From Microthrixaceae bacterium (GTDB lineage: Bacteria; Actinomycetota; Acidimicrobiia; Acidimicrobiales; Microtrichaceae): a DNA stretch of 64,000 bases. Below are positions 7,724 to 16,258 of this stretch, one piece after another. Both the position numbers and the translations under genes were made by a program. Numbering within the stretch: the first letter of the stretch is position 1; each line of letters starts with the position of its first letter. Under the pieces are notes generated by a model, which saw only the letters and a program-made list of their open reading frames with translations, was not told the DNA's origin and did no database searches. The stretch covers positions 1 to 64,000 of the forward strand of contig JACJWI010000004.1 of assembly GCA_020637215.1 (NCBI GenBank). The letters are read 5' to 3'.

Positions 7724-9054
7724 TCGCCGAGAGCGATCGCTCCTCACCCCTGCCCCCCGGAACGGTGCCGATGGGGCTGGGGCTCGCGGCGTCGGGGATC
7801 GCGTCGTACGCGTTCCTGGCCCTGTCGGCCAGGGCGCTCGGACCCGACGCGTTCGCCCCGCTGTCGGTTCTGTGGGCCACGCTCTTCGTCGCCGGCCCGG
7901 GCCTGTTCCAACCGGTCGAGCAGGAGCTCAGCCGCTCCGTCGCCGCCCGCGTCGCCGGCGGCACCGGGTTCGCGCTGCTGTTGCGCCGGTCGGTGGTGCT
8001 GACCGCCGGCCTGTACGGGGTGGCGGTCGCCGTTGCGGCGGTCGCGTCGCCGTTCATCGTGGAGGACCTCTTCGGCGGGCAGTGGTCGCTGTGGGTCGCG
8101 TTGGTGCTCGGCATCGGCGGGTACGCGGTGAGCCACGTCGTGCGCGGCTACCTGGCCGCCACCCAGCGATTCGGTCGCTACGCGGTGTGGTTCGTCGCCG
8201 ACGGAGCGACCAAGACCCTCCCCGGAGTGGTCCTCGCGGTGCTCGCCGTCACCACGACGGGCTGGTACGCCGCGGTGCTCGCCATCGCCGCCTACGTCGG
8301 TGCGGCCGCGGCCGGCCGTGGACGGTGGGACACCGGGCCACCGGTCGAGCCCGAATCCGCGTGGGGTGAGCTCACCCGCAGCATGGGCCACCTGCTGGTC
8401 TCATCCTTGGCTGTGGCGGCGCTGCTCAACGCCGGGACGGTGGCGGTGGCCCTTCTCGCCACCCCCGCCGAGGCCGACCGCGCCGGCATCTTCCTCACCG
8501 GCCTGGTGATCGCCCGGATGCCGCTGTTCTTCTACCAGGCGATCCAGGCCGCACTGCTCCCCCGTCTGACCGCCATGGCGACCCAGGGCCGCATCCACGA
8601 CTTCCGCCGCGACCTGGCGAGGATGATGGGGCTGCTCGGCGTCCTGACCGTCGTGACGATCATCGCTGCGCTGGTCGCCGGTTCCTGGATGGTCGGACTG
8701 CTGTTCGGTTCGGAGTACCGGGTGCTCACCGGCGCCGACATGGCGCTGCTCGCCCTGGCGAGCATGCTGGCGATGGGCGCCCTCACCCTCGGTCAGGCGT
8801 TGGTGGCGCTGCACCACCAGGCCCGGGTGTGGTGGCCGTGGATCGTCGGGCTCGTCGCGTTCGCCGCCACCGCCGTCAACTCATCCGACGACCTGTTCCT
8901 CCGGGTCGAGGCGGCGTCGGTCGTGTCGTCCGGTCTCGTCCTGGTGCTGATGGCAGCCCAGACCCTGCCCGTGCTGGGACGGTCGTTCCCGGACCATCTG
9001 GACCGAGGCGACCTGATCGAGGCACTGCACGAGATCCCGCTGGAGGGTCCATGA
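7720..9054 (+). CDS. Wzx-like polysaccharide flippase (copy 1)
   Basis: A 444-aa polytopic membrane protein with about 12 hydrophobic segments (for example LGLAASGIASYAFLALSARAL, SVVLTAGLYGVAVAVAAVA, VLTVVTIIAALVAGSWMVGLLFG). FQPVEQELSRSVAAR and GIFLTGLVIARMPLFFYQAIQAALLPRL are shared almost word for word with the second flippase at 22395 (FIPVEQELSRSIAAR; GIFLSGLVIARIPLFLFQAIQAIVLPRL), so the two are paralogues. The fold is that of the MATE/MOP exporter superfamily, which flips undecaprenyl-linked repeat units across the membrane. The GTG start overlaps the minicistron stop, and its TGA overlaps the next ATG (ATGA). Confidence 0.82.
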   Translation: MIAESDRSSPLPPGTVPMGLGLAASGIASYAFLALSARALGPDAFAPLSVLWATLFVAGPGLFQPVEQELSRSVAARVAGGTGFALLLRRSVVLTAGLYGVAVAVAAVASPFIVEDLFGGQWSLWVALVLGIGGYAVSHVVRGYLAATQRFGRYAVWFVADGATKTLPGVVLAVLAVTTTGWYAAVLAIAAYVGAAAAGRGRWDTGPPVEPESAWGELTRSMGHLLVSSLAVAALLNAGTVAVALLATPAEADRAGIFLTGLVIARMPLFFYQAIQAALLPRLTAMATQGRIHDFRRDLARMMGLLGVLTVVTIIAALVAGSWMVGLLFGSEYRVLTGADMALLALASMLAMGALTLGQALVALHHQARVWWPWIVGLVAFAATAVNSSDDLFLRVEAASVVSSGLVLVLMAAQTLPVLGRSFPDHLDRGDLIEALHEIPLEGP

Positions 9055-10655
9055 CCCGGCCCCGACCGACCGTCCTCGCCTTCGCCGTCGCTGCTGGACT
9101 GACGTTCCTGCTCGGTGCGATCTGGACGGTGGCGACGCCGCTGTTCGCCTCACCGGACGAGCCTTCGCACGCCATCCGGGCGGTCGCGACCTGGGCCGGT
9201 GACGCCGACGGGCGGATCGTCCGCGACGACGGCATTCGGGTCAAGATGTACCGGGTGCCCGCGCCGTACGGTCGGGCGCAGGCCATCGCGGTGTGCAGCG
9301 CGTTCCAGGTCGACCAGACCGCGGACTGCGGGCCGGCCTTCGACGTGCAGGGCCGCTCGAGCGACGCGATGTCGACCGCGGGCTTCTATCCGCCGTTGTT
9401 CTACCGCCTGGTCGGCTGGGGTGGAGTTCTCGTCGACGGCAGCGCCGGCATGTACCTGATGCGTCTGATCCACTCCGCCGCGGTCGCCGTCCTGGTGGGG
9501 TTCGCGGCGGTGTCGACGGTGCGGCGGGGCGGCGGGGCTCTCGCCCTGGCCGGGATCGTGGTGGCGGTCACTCCGATGGTCGTCTTCCTGGCCGGGACGG
9601 TGAACTCCTCCGGGCTCGAGATCGCGGCGTCGATCGCGCTGTGGTGCTCGCTGCTGGCCCTGCTCGTCCCGACGCCACCGCCGCTGCGCGCCCGGTGGCT
9701 CGATGCGGGGATCGCCATCGGTTCGGGTTCGGTGCTGATATTCACCCGGACCTTCTCCCCCGGCTACGCCGCGGTCATCGCCGGGATCGCGCTGGTCGCC
9801 ACCGCGGGCCTGGGTCCGAGGGAGCTGCTGCGTCGGCGGGACGTCATCATCACATACGCGCTCCTGGCCGTCGCCGCGGTGGCGGCGACGGGGCTCATCG
9901 TGGCGTCAGGCCAGTTCGACTCACCGGCCACCAGCGGTCGGCCCCTGGCCCCGGGCGAGACCCCGCTGTCGGTCGGCCTCGGGATGACCGAGCGGATCGG
10001 CCGGGAGATGGTGGCGGTGTTCGGCTGGCTCGACACCGGCACCGCCCAGCTCAGCTACTACGTGTGGATCGTGGCCTGCGGTTCATTGGTCATGGGCGCC
10101 GTCCTCCTCGGTCGGCGTCGGGCCCTGAGCGGGTTGGCCCTGGCCGCGCTCGCCACGTTCGTGCTGCCGATCGCCGCGAACTGGGGACAGGCCCGCACCG
10201 GCGGGTTCGTCTGGCAGGGCCGCTACAGCCTTCCGCTCGCCGTCGGCGTGCCCATCCTCGCCGCTCTCATCTGCGATCAGGCGGGCCTGGCACGCCGCGT
10301 CTACCGACGGTTCGCCACCACGCTGGGGGTGCTGGTGGCGGTGGGCCAGACCTACGCCGCGTACTGGGCGCTGCGTCGCTTCGCCGTCGGCCTGCACGGG
10401 GAGCTCTTCTTCTTCGGCGAGGCGAAGTGGGCACCGCCTGGCCTGGGAACCACAGCCACGATGGTTGCCGTCGCCGCGGTGTCAGCCGCCGTGGCTGCAA
10501 CCCTCGTCCTCGCCGCCAGCGCGCTTCCGCGGGTGGCGGCCGAGGACGATCCTCCGATGACTCCGACGCCCGACGGGCTCGTGGACGCCCGACCCTCCGA
10601 CGCCGGGCCCACCGGCGAGACCCGACATCCACCCAGGGAGACCGCACCGACATGA
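9051..10655 (+). CDS. DUF2142-like membrane protein (putative glycosyltransferase, copy 1)
   Basis: A 534-aa polytopic protein with roughly ten membrane helices. After the first helix comes a large outer loop with ATPLFASPDEPSHAIRAV, the acidic DExxH-like loop typical of DUF2142 and related GT-C proteins, followed by AGFYPPLFYRLVGW and GTVNSSGLEIAASIAL. DUF2142 proteins resemble GT-C glycosyltransferases that use lipid-linked sugars outside the membrane. A glycosyl-transfer role here is inferred from that and from the locus. The ATG overlaps the flippase stop, and the TGA overlaps the next ATG. A relative lies at 16259-17668 on the other strand. Confidence 0.75.
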   Translation: MTRPRPTVLAFAVAAGLTFLLGAIWTVATPLFASPDEPSHAIRAVATWAGDADGRIVRDDGIRVKMYRVPAPYGRAQAIAVCSAFQVDQTADCGPAFDVQGRSSDAMSTAGFYPPLFYRLVGWGGVLVDGSAGMYLMRLIHSAAVAVLVGFAAVSTVRRGGGALALAGIVVAVTPMVVFLAGTVNSSGLEIAASIALWCSLLALLVPTPPPLRARWLDAGIAIGSGSVLIFTRTFSPGYAAVIAGIALVATAGLGPRELLRRRDVIITYALLAVAAVAATGLIVASGQFDSPATSGRPLAPGETPLSVGLGMTERIGREMVAVFGWLDTGTAQLSYYVWIVACGSLVMGAVLLGRRRALSGLALAALATFVLPIAANWGQARTGGFVWQGRYSLPLAVGVPILAALICDQAGLARRVYRRFATTLGVLVAVGQTYAAYWALRRFAVGLHGELFFFGEAKWAPPGLGTTATMVAVAAVSAAVAATLVLAASALPRVAAEDDPPMTPTPDGLVDARPSDAGPTGETRHPPRETAPT

Positions 10656-11356
10656 CCGAAGCGCTGAACGCCCTCCGCCGCGTCGCGGCCTCCACCGACC
10701 ACGGCTACGTCGAGCTGCAGACCATCCCCTACCGGGCCCACCACCTCCTGGCCGAGGAGGCGCTGTCGGTCACGCGTCCCGGCGACCGCGTGTTCGAGGG
10801 CGGCGTGTCCTCGGGCTACTTCGCCCGGGTCCTCGTCGAGTCCGGCCGGCGGGTCGACGGCCACGAGCTCGATCCGGCTGCGGCCGAGGAGGCCCGAGCG
10901 GTGTGCGAGAAGGTCCACGAGGGAGACCTGCAGATCTTCGACGCCGACGAGCTCGACGGGCCCTACCAGCTCATGCTGTTCGGCGACACGCTCGAGCACG
11001 TCCCCGACCCGGCCTCGGTGCTGCGTCGTCTCCGCTCACAGCTCGCAGACGACGGGCACCTGGTCGTCAGCATCCCGAACATCGCCAACTGGACGGTCCG
11101 GCTGCAGCTGCTGTTCGGTCGCTTCCGCTACACCGACCGGGGGATCCTCGACCGGACCCACCTGCGCTTCTACACGGTGGCGACGCTGCCGGAGATGCTG
11201 GCCGACGCCGGGTTCTCGGTCGTGAAGCTCCAGGCCTCGGTCCCGGTCCCGGGCGTGACCGGCGAGGCCCTCGCCCGGGTCGCCCACCGGGTCGGGAACC
11301 TGCGTCCCGGGTTCTTCGGCTACAACCTGATCGCCACCTGCACCAAGGGGTCCTGA
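10652..11356 (+). CDS. Class I SAM-dependent methyltransferase
   Basis: A 234-aa soluble protein. RVFEGGVSSGYFARVLVESG is a variant motif I (ExGxxxGxF), VDGHELDPAAAEEAR holds the acidic residue that binds the ribose, and LFGDTLEHVPDPASVLRRL is the Methyltransf_11/23 motif. NIANWTVRLQLLFGRFRYTDRGILDRTHLRFYT is typical of methyltransferases found in glycan loci. It closes the forward operon, overlapping the previous gene by 4 nt. A likely job is methylating a sugar of the exported glycan, perhaps as a capping step. The substrate is unknown. Confidence 0.82.
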   Translation: MTEALNALRRVAASTDHGYVELQTIPYRAHHLLAEEALSVTRPGDRVFEGGVSSGYFARVLVESGRRVDGHELDPAAAEEARAVCEKVHEGDLQIFDADELDGPYQLMLFGDTLEHVPDPASVLRRLRSQLADDGHLVVSIPNIANWTVRLQLLFGRFRYTDRGILDRTHLRFYTVATLPEMLADAGFSVVKLQASVPVPGVTGEALARVAHRVGNLRPGFFGYNLIATCTKGS

Positions 11357-11400
11357 GCGGTTCGGGCCTCCGCCGAGCAGCACCCGGGGCGACGCGAAGT

Positions 11401-12501
11401 TCAGCTCAGGAGCGACCGGACCGCCTCACCGATGCGGTCGAGGTCGGCGTCGCTCAGGAACGGGTGCACCGGCAACGACAGCACCTCGGACGCGGCCCGC
11501 TCGGCCTCGGGCATCGGTTCGATGATCACGCCGGGGTGCGAGCGGTAGCAGTCGTAGTCGTAGGCGACCTTCGGGTAGTAGATCCCGCTGCCGATGCCCT
11601 GCTCGGCCAACGCCGCAGCGAGCCGGTCCCGGTCCATCCGGGCGTCGCCGGTCACCCGGACGGTGTACTGGTGGAACACGTGGCGGACATCCGAGCCCCC
11701 GGGATCTGGGGTGACGAGCCCGTCGATGCCCGCCAGCCGTTCCGACAGCGCGGCGGCGTGTCGGCGGCGGGCCTCGGTGCGCTCGTCGAGCACGTGGAGA
11801 TCTGCCAGGCCGATCGAGGCGGCCACGTCGGTCATCCGCCAGTTGTGGCCGACGACCTCGTACTGGTAGCGGGCCCGCATGCCCTGGTTGCGCAGCACCC
11901 GCATCCGGTCCGCCAGCCCCGCGTCGGAGGTGGTGACCATCCCACCCTCGCCGGTGGTCATGTTCTTGGTGGCGTAGAACGAGAAGCACCCCAGTCCCCA
12001 CGACCCGGTGCGCCGGCCACCGATGGCCGCGGCGTGTGCCTGGGCGCTGTCCTCGACCAGGACCAGCCCGCGGTCATCGGCGAGTGCGGCCAGCTCGTCC
12101 ATCGGGGCGGGGCGCCCGTAGAGGTGCACCGGGACCAACGCCCGTGTCCGATCCGTCACCGCGGCGGCAGCCGCGGCGGCGTCGATGTTGAACGAGGCCG
12201 GGTCGATGTCAGCGAAGCGGACCGTGGCCCCCGCCGCCAGCGCGGCGTTGACCGTGGCGACGAAGGTGAACGGCGACGTGACGACCTCGTCGCCGGGCTC
12301 CAGGTCCGCAACAACAAGCGCCAGCTCCAACGCCAGAGTGCCGTTGCCCACCGCAACCGCGTGGTCGACACCGCACAGCGCGGCGAACTCGTCCTCGAGC
12401 TGGGCGACCCGCGGCCCCTGGGCCAGGGCCCCTCGGCGCAGGCACTCGAGCACCAGGGCCTCGGCCTCCTCCGGCACGTGGATCTCGGTCACCGCGATCA
12501 T
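11401..12501 (-). CDS. DegT/DnrJ/EryC1/StrS family sugar aminotransferase
   Basis: A 366-aa PLP enzyme. VGNGTLALELALVVADLEPGDEVVTSPFTFVA, the cofactor-binding VEDSAQAHAA and the Schiff-base lysine in FYATKNMTTGEGGM (around residue 185) are all present. The family transfers an amino group from glutamate to a keto-sugar nucleotide. Directly upstream and overlapping by 4 nt is a Gfo/Idh/MocA dehydrogenase, and a matching N-acetyltransferase lies at 17782. That trio is the WlbA-WlbC-WlbB (WbpB-WbpE-WbpD) route to 3-acetamido sugars, so a 3-aminotransferase role is inferred. No UDP-GlcNAc 6-dehydrogenase is in the window. Confidence 0.88.
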   Translation of the reverse strand: MIAVTEIHVPEEAEALVLECLRRGALAQGPRVAQLEDEFAALCGVDHAVAVGNGTLALELALVVADLEPGDEVVTSPFTFVATVNAALAAGATVRFADIDPASFNIDAAAAAAAVTDRTRALVPVHLYGRPAPMDELAALADDRGLVLVEDSAQAHAAAIGGRRTGSWGLGCFSFYATKNMTTGEGGMVTTSDAGLADRMRVLRNQGMRARYQYEVVGHNWRMTDVAASIGLADLHVLDERTEARRRHAAALSERLAGIDGLVTPDPGGSDVRHVFHQYTVRVTGDARMDRDRLAAALAEQGIGSGIYYPKVAYDYDCYRSHPGVIIEPMPEAERAASEVLSLPVHPFLSDADLDRIGEAVRSLLS

Positions 12502-13448
12502 CGGACACCGGCCTTGATCTGGGCCACCGCCGCGTGCGGGGCCCGCAACGACGCCCGTTCGGCGTCCCGCGAGGCGTCGCTGGTGACCAGGTCGACGAAA
12601 TGGTCGAACTGGACGGCGAGCGGCTCGCCGGTGTGGCGGACGAACGGGATCTCCACCACCGTCTCGGCCCGGTAGATGGGACCGTCCCGGTCGACGACCT
12701 CCCCGGATCGGTGGTGGTAGGTGGTGAGGTCGTGGCGGAGCAGGTCGATCTCGACCAGCAGATCGGCGGAGCTCAGCGACAGCGAGCGGACCTTGCGCTG
12801 GCTGACCCGGCTGCTCGACAGCGTCGCCACCGCGCCGTGGTCGAACACCATCGTGCAGTCCGCGAGCTCCTCCACCCCGTCGGGCGAGACCCAGTGACCG
12901 CCGCTTACCGAGACGACGGACCCGCCCAGCAGGTCGAGCGCCAGGTCGATGTCGTGGATGAGCAGGTCGTCGATGACCGACGAACGGGTGCGGGGGTTGT
13001 GGGGCGAGTGGCGGATGCCCAGCAGGTGCACCGGAGCGCCGTGCAACAGGCTCCGCGCGCCGACGACGGCCGGGTTGAAGCGTTCCACGAACCCGCACAT
13101 GAGCGCGGCGCCGCTCGCCTCGGACGCCGCGATCAGCTGGTCGACCGCCGTGAGGTCGTCCGCGAGCGGCTTCTCGACCAGGCAGCTCACTCCGCCCTCG
13201 AGCAGCGGCAGGGCGATGTCGAGGTGCGCCTCCGTGGTGGCTGCGACGATCACCGCGTCGCAGTCCGCCGCCGCGGCCAGATCCGACGATCCCCTGCCGC
13301 CGAGCGGTCCGGCGACGGCGTCGGCACGATCGGCGTCGACGTCGACCACCACGGCGAGCTGGGCCCGAGGGCTCGCCGCGATCACGCGGGCGTGGTTGGC
13401 GCCCATGTTCCCGGCGCCCACGACGGCGACGCGGGGTGCGGTGCTCAT
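12498..13448 (-). CDS. Gfo/Idh/MocA family sugar-nucleotide dehydrogenase
   Basis: A 316-aa protein. The N-terminal Rossmann domain opens with RVAVVGAGNMGANHARVIA, and CLVEKPLADD holds the conserved EKP lysine. HNPRTRSSVIDDLLIHDIDLALDLLGG contains the catalytic DxxxHDxD histidine region. The C-terminal alpha/beta substrate domain is complete. The ATG at 13448 has AAGGAG upstream. By context it oxidises a sugar-nucleotide hydroxyl so that the overlapping aminotransferase can aminate it. The family also includes inositol dehydrogenases, so the substrate remains inference. Confidence 0.85.
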   Translation of the reverse strand: MSTAPRVAVVGAGNMGANHARVIAASPRAQLAVVVDVDADRADAVAGPLGGRGSSDLAAAADCDAVIVAATTEAHLDIALPLLEGGVSCLVEKPLADDLTAVDQLIAASEASGAALMCGFVERFNPAVVGARSLLHGAPVHLLGIRHSPHNPRTRSSVIDDLLIHDIDLALDLLGGSVVSVSGGHWVSPDGVEELADCTMVFDHGAVATLSSSRVSQRKVRSLSLSSADLLVEIDLLRHDLTTYHHRSGEVVDRDGPIYRAETVVEIPFVRHTGEPLAVQFDHFVDLVTSDASRDAERASLRAPHAAVAQIKAGVR

Positions 13449-13501
13449 GACGGGATTTCTCCTTCGGCGGGGGATCGACTTCGGACGGACGGGACCGACG
13501 A

Positions 13502-14434
13502 TCAGCCCGGAGATGCCTGGATGTCCAGGGTCAACGCGGTGAGGATCAACTGGAAACCCATCAGGAACGGCACGACGGCCAGCAGCACCGTACCGGTGGT
13601 CGCCGCTCCTGGTCCGATCGTCTCGTAGATCGTCCACGCACCGAACAGCAGCGAGAACAGCCACAGGAGGAGTCCCGAGAAGAGGAAAAGGGCGATCGGC
13701 GAGAACGAGCCGACCACGTACTTGCGCAACACCCGTCGGAAGAAGCCGGCGAAGAGCATGCCGCCGATGGCGGGGACGACCTTGCGCATCTTCATCCCCG
13801 AGACCTCGCTGCCGTAGCGGGCCGGGATCGGGATGTCCTTGGCCCGGACGTTGAGGATGTTGAGGTTCAGCAGGAAGTCGTTCTCGAACTCGTAGCCCTG
13901 CGATATCGAATCCAGGTCGAGACGTCGCAGGACCTCGGCGGAGGTCGCGGTGTAGCCGTTCTGGGGGTCGAACAGGTTCCAGTAACCCGAGGCCGCCTTG
14001 TTGGCCAACGAGAGGATCACGTTGCCGAACACCCGGTACGCCGGCATCCCCTGGTAGGACGTCGAGGAGTAGAACCGGTTGGCCTTGGTGAAGCCGTAGC
14101 CCTCGTGGACGATCGGATCCAGCAACGTCGGCAGGTACGCCGGGTCCATCTGGTCGTCGCCGGCGAAGATCACGTCGACGTCGGAGCCGAGCTCGAGCGC
14201 GAGCTTGTGGCCGGAGATGATCGCTCCGCCCACGCCGGTGTTGCGCTCGTGGCGGATCACCCGGACCCGGGGATCGGAGCTCGTCTCGGCCAGCTGCGCG
14301 GTGTCGTCGGCGCTCTTGTCGTCGACGACGACGATGTGGTCGACGATGGCGGGGAGCCCGCTGATCACGTCGCGGATGTGGGCGGCCTCGTTGTGCGCGG
14401 GAACCACCGCGGCGATCACCCGACCGTCGTACAC
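13502..14434 (-). CDS. GT2 family glycosyltransferase with C-terminal membrane helices
   Basis: A 310-aa protein. VIAAVVPAHNEAAHIRDVI, IVVVDDKSADDT, HERNTGVGGAIISGH and DVIFAGDDQMDP (DxD-like DDQ) mark a GT-A polyprenyl-phosphate glycosyltransferase. WNLFDPQNGYTATSAEVL is the conserved acceptor segment. Two C-terminal hydrophobic segments (SPIALFLFSGLLLWLFSLLFG and TGTVLLAVVPFLMGFQLILTALTL) anchor it in the membrane. This resembles enzymes that load undecaprenyl phosphate with a sugar. The GTG start at 14434 lies 28 nt downstream of the rmlC stop, so the genes are probably co-transcribed (rmlA-rmlC-GT2). Confidence 0.85.
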   Translation of the reverse strand: MYDGRVIAAVVPAHNEAAHIRDVISGLPAIVDHIVVVDDKSADDTAQLAETSSDPRVRVIRHERNTGVGGAIISGHKLALELGSDVDVIFAGDDQMDPAYLPTLLDPIVHEGYGFTKANRFYSSTSYQGMPAYRVFGNVILSLANKAASGYWNLFDPQNGYTATSAEVLRRLDLDSISQGYEFENDFLLNLNILNVRAKDIPIPARYGSEVSGMKMRKVVPAIGGMLFAGFFRRVLRKYVVGSFSPIALFLFSGLLLWLFSLLFGAWTIYETIGPGAATTGTVLLAVVPFLMGFQLILTALTLDIQASPG

Positions 14435-14462
14435 CGTGCCTCCTCCCGGCCGGCGGCGACGC

Positions 14463-15029
14463 TCACGTCCGCAGCGAGCTGTGGGGCTGCCACATCGGCT
14501 CGATGTCCGAACGGCGCGGGTTGCTCTGGTCCCGTGCCGACAGGATCGGGTCCGTGAGCCCCCAGTCGGCCCCGATCTCCGGATCGTCCCACGCCACCCC
14601 CAGCTCGTCGGCGGGGTTGTAGTACCCGTCGACCAGGTAGGTGATGGCCATGTCGGTCAGGCTGGCGAAGCCGTGGGCCACACCGGGCGGGATGTAGACG
14701 CCCTGGTGGCGGTTGTCGCCGCCGCCGACCTCGCCCAGGTCGATCATCTGCGTCGCCCCGTCGGTGGGGCTGCCCTGGCGCAGGTCGTGCAGAACCACAC
14801 GAGCGTGGCCGAACGGCACGTACCAGTAGTCGGCCTGGTGCAGGTGGTAGTGCAGACCGACGATGCAGCCCGCGATCCGGTTGCCCCGGTTGCCCTGCAC
14901 CATCTCCCGTCCGCCCGGGAACCACTGTCGACGGTAGGTCTCGACGAAGTAGCCACGGTCGTCGCCGTAGACGTCGGGCGTCACGACGAACACGCCGTCG
15001 ATGATCTCGGATGCGGTGATCTCTGCCAT
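14463..15029 (-). CDS. rmlC: dTDP-4-dehydrorhamnose 3,5-epimerase
   Basis: A 188-aa cupin enzyme that epimerises dTDP-4-keto-6-deoxyglucose at C3 and C5. GVFVVTPDVYGDDRGYFVETY, GLHYHLHQADYWYVP (catalytic His) and GVYIPPGVAHGFASLTDMAITYLV are family signatures. The DHR-type segment usually written LRG.HY is here CIVGLHYH. Length is standard. It lies between rmlA and a GT2 gene on the same strand with ~30-nt gaps, consistent with one transcript. Confidence 0.93.
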   Translation of the reverse strand: MAEITASEIIDGVFVVTPDVYGDDRGYFVETYRRQWFPGGREMVQGNRGNRIAGCIVGLHYHLHQADYWYVPFGHARVVLHDLRQGSPTDGATQMIDLGEVGGGDNRHQGVYIPPGVAHGFASLTDMAITYLVDGYYNPADELGVAWDDPEIGADWGLTDPILSARDQSNPRRSDIEPMWQPHSSLRT

Positions 15030-15061
15030 GGGTTCCAGTCGTGATCGGTGGGTTCCGGCGC

Positions 15062-16168
15062 CTACTCGAGGTCGATCGAGCAGTGGTCGCCGATCATGAG
15101 ACGGGTCGACGCGGGACGGAGGCCGGAACGGTGGATCTCGGCGTCACGGCCGATGAGCGAGTCCGACAGGCGGGCGACGCCGACGATACGGGACCGGTCC
15201 AGAACGACCGACTGCTCGATGTCGGATGACTCGATGCGGCAATCCGACGCTATGGCGGTGAATGGACCGACGTAGGAGTCGACGATCTCGGTGCCGGACC
15301 CGATGATGACCGGACCGCGGATACGGCTGTTGCGCACCACAGCGCCGGCCTCGATCACGACCCGGCCGTCGACGTCGGACGCGTCGTCGACGTCGCCGTC
15401 GATCGCCGGCTCGAGCGTCTCGAGCACCCGGCGGTTGGACTCGAGCAGCGGATCCTTCTTGCCGGTGTCGAGCCACCAGCCGGTCAGCGAGTCGTGGCGG
15501 ACACGTTGTCCGTGGTCGATGAGCCACTGGATCGCGTCGGTGATCTCGAGCTCACCCCGGTCCGACGGCTCGATCGACGCGACCGCCTCGTGGATGGCGG
15601 GGGTGAACAGGTACACGCCGACCAGCGCCAGGTTGGACGGCGGGTCCTCCGGCTTCTCCACCAGGCGCACGACGTGACCCTCGGAGTCGACCTCCGCGAT
15701 GCCGAAGCGGTGCGGATCCGGCACCTCGCACAGCAGTATCTGGGCGGACGGGGCGACGTGGTCGTCGTGCAGGGTCGGCTCCAACGCCCGGGCCCGGTCC
15801 TCCTCGAACACCCGCACGAAGCCGTCGAGGCCCTGTTGCAGCATGTTGTCGCCCAGGTACATGACGAAGTCGTCGTCGCCCAGGAAGTCACGGGCGATCA
15901 GCACGCAGTGGGCCAGACCGAGAGGTTCGTCCTGGGGGATGTAGGTGATCTCGGCACCGAAACGTGAGCCGTCGCCGACCGCCTCGCGCACCTCCGGGCC
16001 GGTCTCGCCGGTGATGATGCCGATCTCGGTGATGCCCGCTGCGACCATGTCCTCGATCCCGTAGAACAGGATCGGCTTGTTGGCCACCGGGACCAGCTGC
16101 TTGGCGCTGGTGTGGGTGATCGGCCGCAGGCGCGTGCCGGCTCCGCCGGAAAGGATGAGGCCCTTCAC
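15062..16168 (-). CDS. rmlA: Glucose-1-phosphate thymidylyltransferase, long form
   Basis: A 368-aa nucleotidyltransferase that makes dTDP-glucose, the first step to dTDP-rhamnose. KGLILSGGAGTRLRPITHTSAKQLVPVANKP is cut here at its key residues GGAGTRLRP and K (the pyrophosphorylase signature). LGDNMLQQG, VEKPEDPPSNLALVGVYLF and WWLDTGKKDPLLES follow. The C-terminal ~100 residues form left-handed beta-helix hexapeptide repeats (RVVIEAGAVVRNSRIRGPVI, GSGTEIVDSYVGPFTAI), as in the long RmlA/StrD-type enzymes. The GTG start at 16168 is preceded by TAGAAA 7 nt up, suggesting a short or absent leader. Confidence 0.93.
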   Translation of the reverse strand: MKGLILSGGAGTRLRPITHTSAKQLVPVANKPILFYGIEDMVAAGITEIGIITGETGPEVREAVGDGSRFGAEITYIPQDEPLGLAHCVLIARDFLGDDDFVMYLGDNMLQQGLDGFVRVFEEDRARALEPTLHDDHVAPSAQILLCEVPDPHRFGIAEVDSEGHVVRLVEKPEDPPSNLALVGVYLFTPAIHEAVASIEPSDRGELEITDAIQWLIDHGQRVRHDSLTGWWLDTGKKDPLLESNRRVLETLEPAIDGDVDDASDVDGRVVIEAGAVVRNSRIRGPVIIGSGTEIVDSYVGPFTAIASDCRIESSDIEQSVVLDRSRIVGVARLSDSLIGRDAEIHRSGLRPASTRLMIGDHCSIDLE

Positions 16169-16258
16169 GGCCCGGTTTCTAGCATGGGGGCCCGCCGCGA
16201 TCGGAACCGTGCGACGCCCCCGGGGCCCGGCCGACGATCCGACGAACGGGTCCCGGGC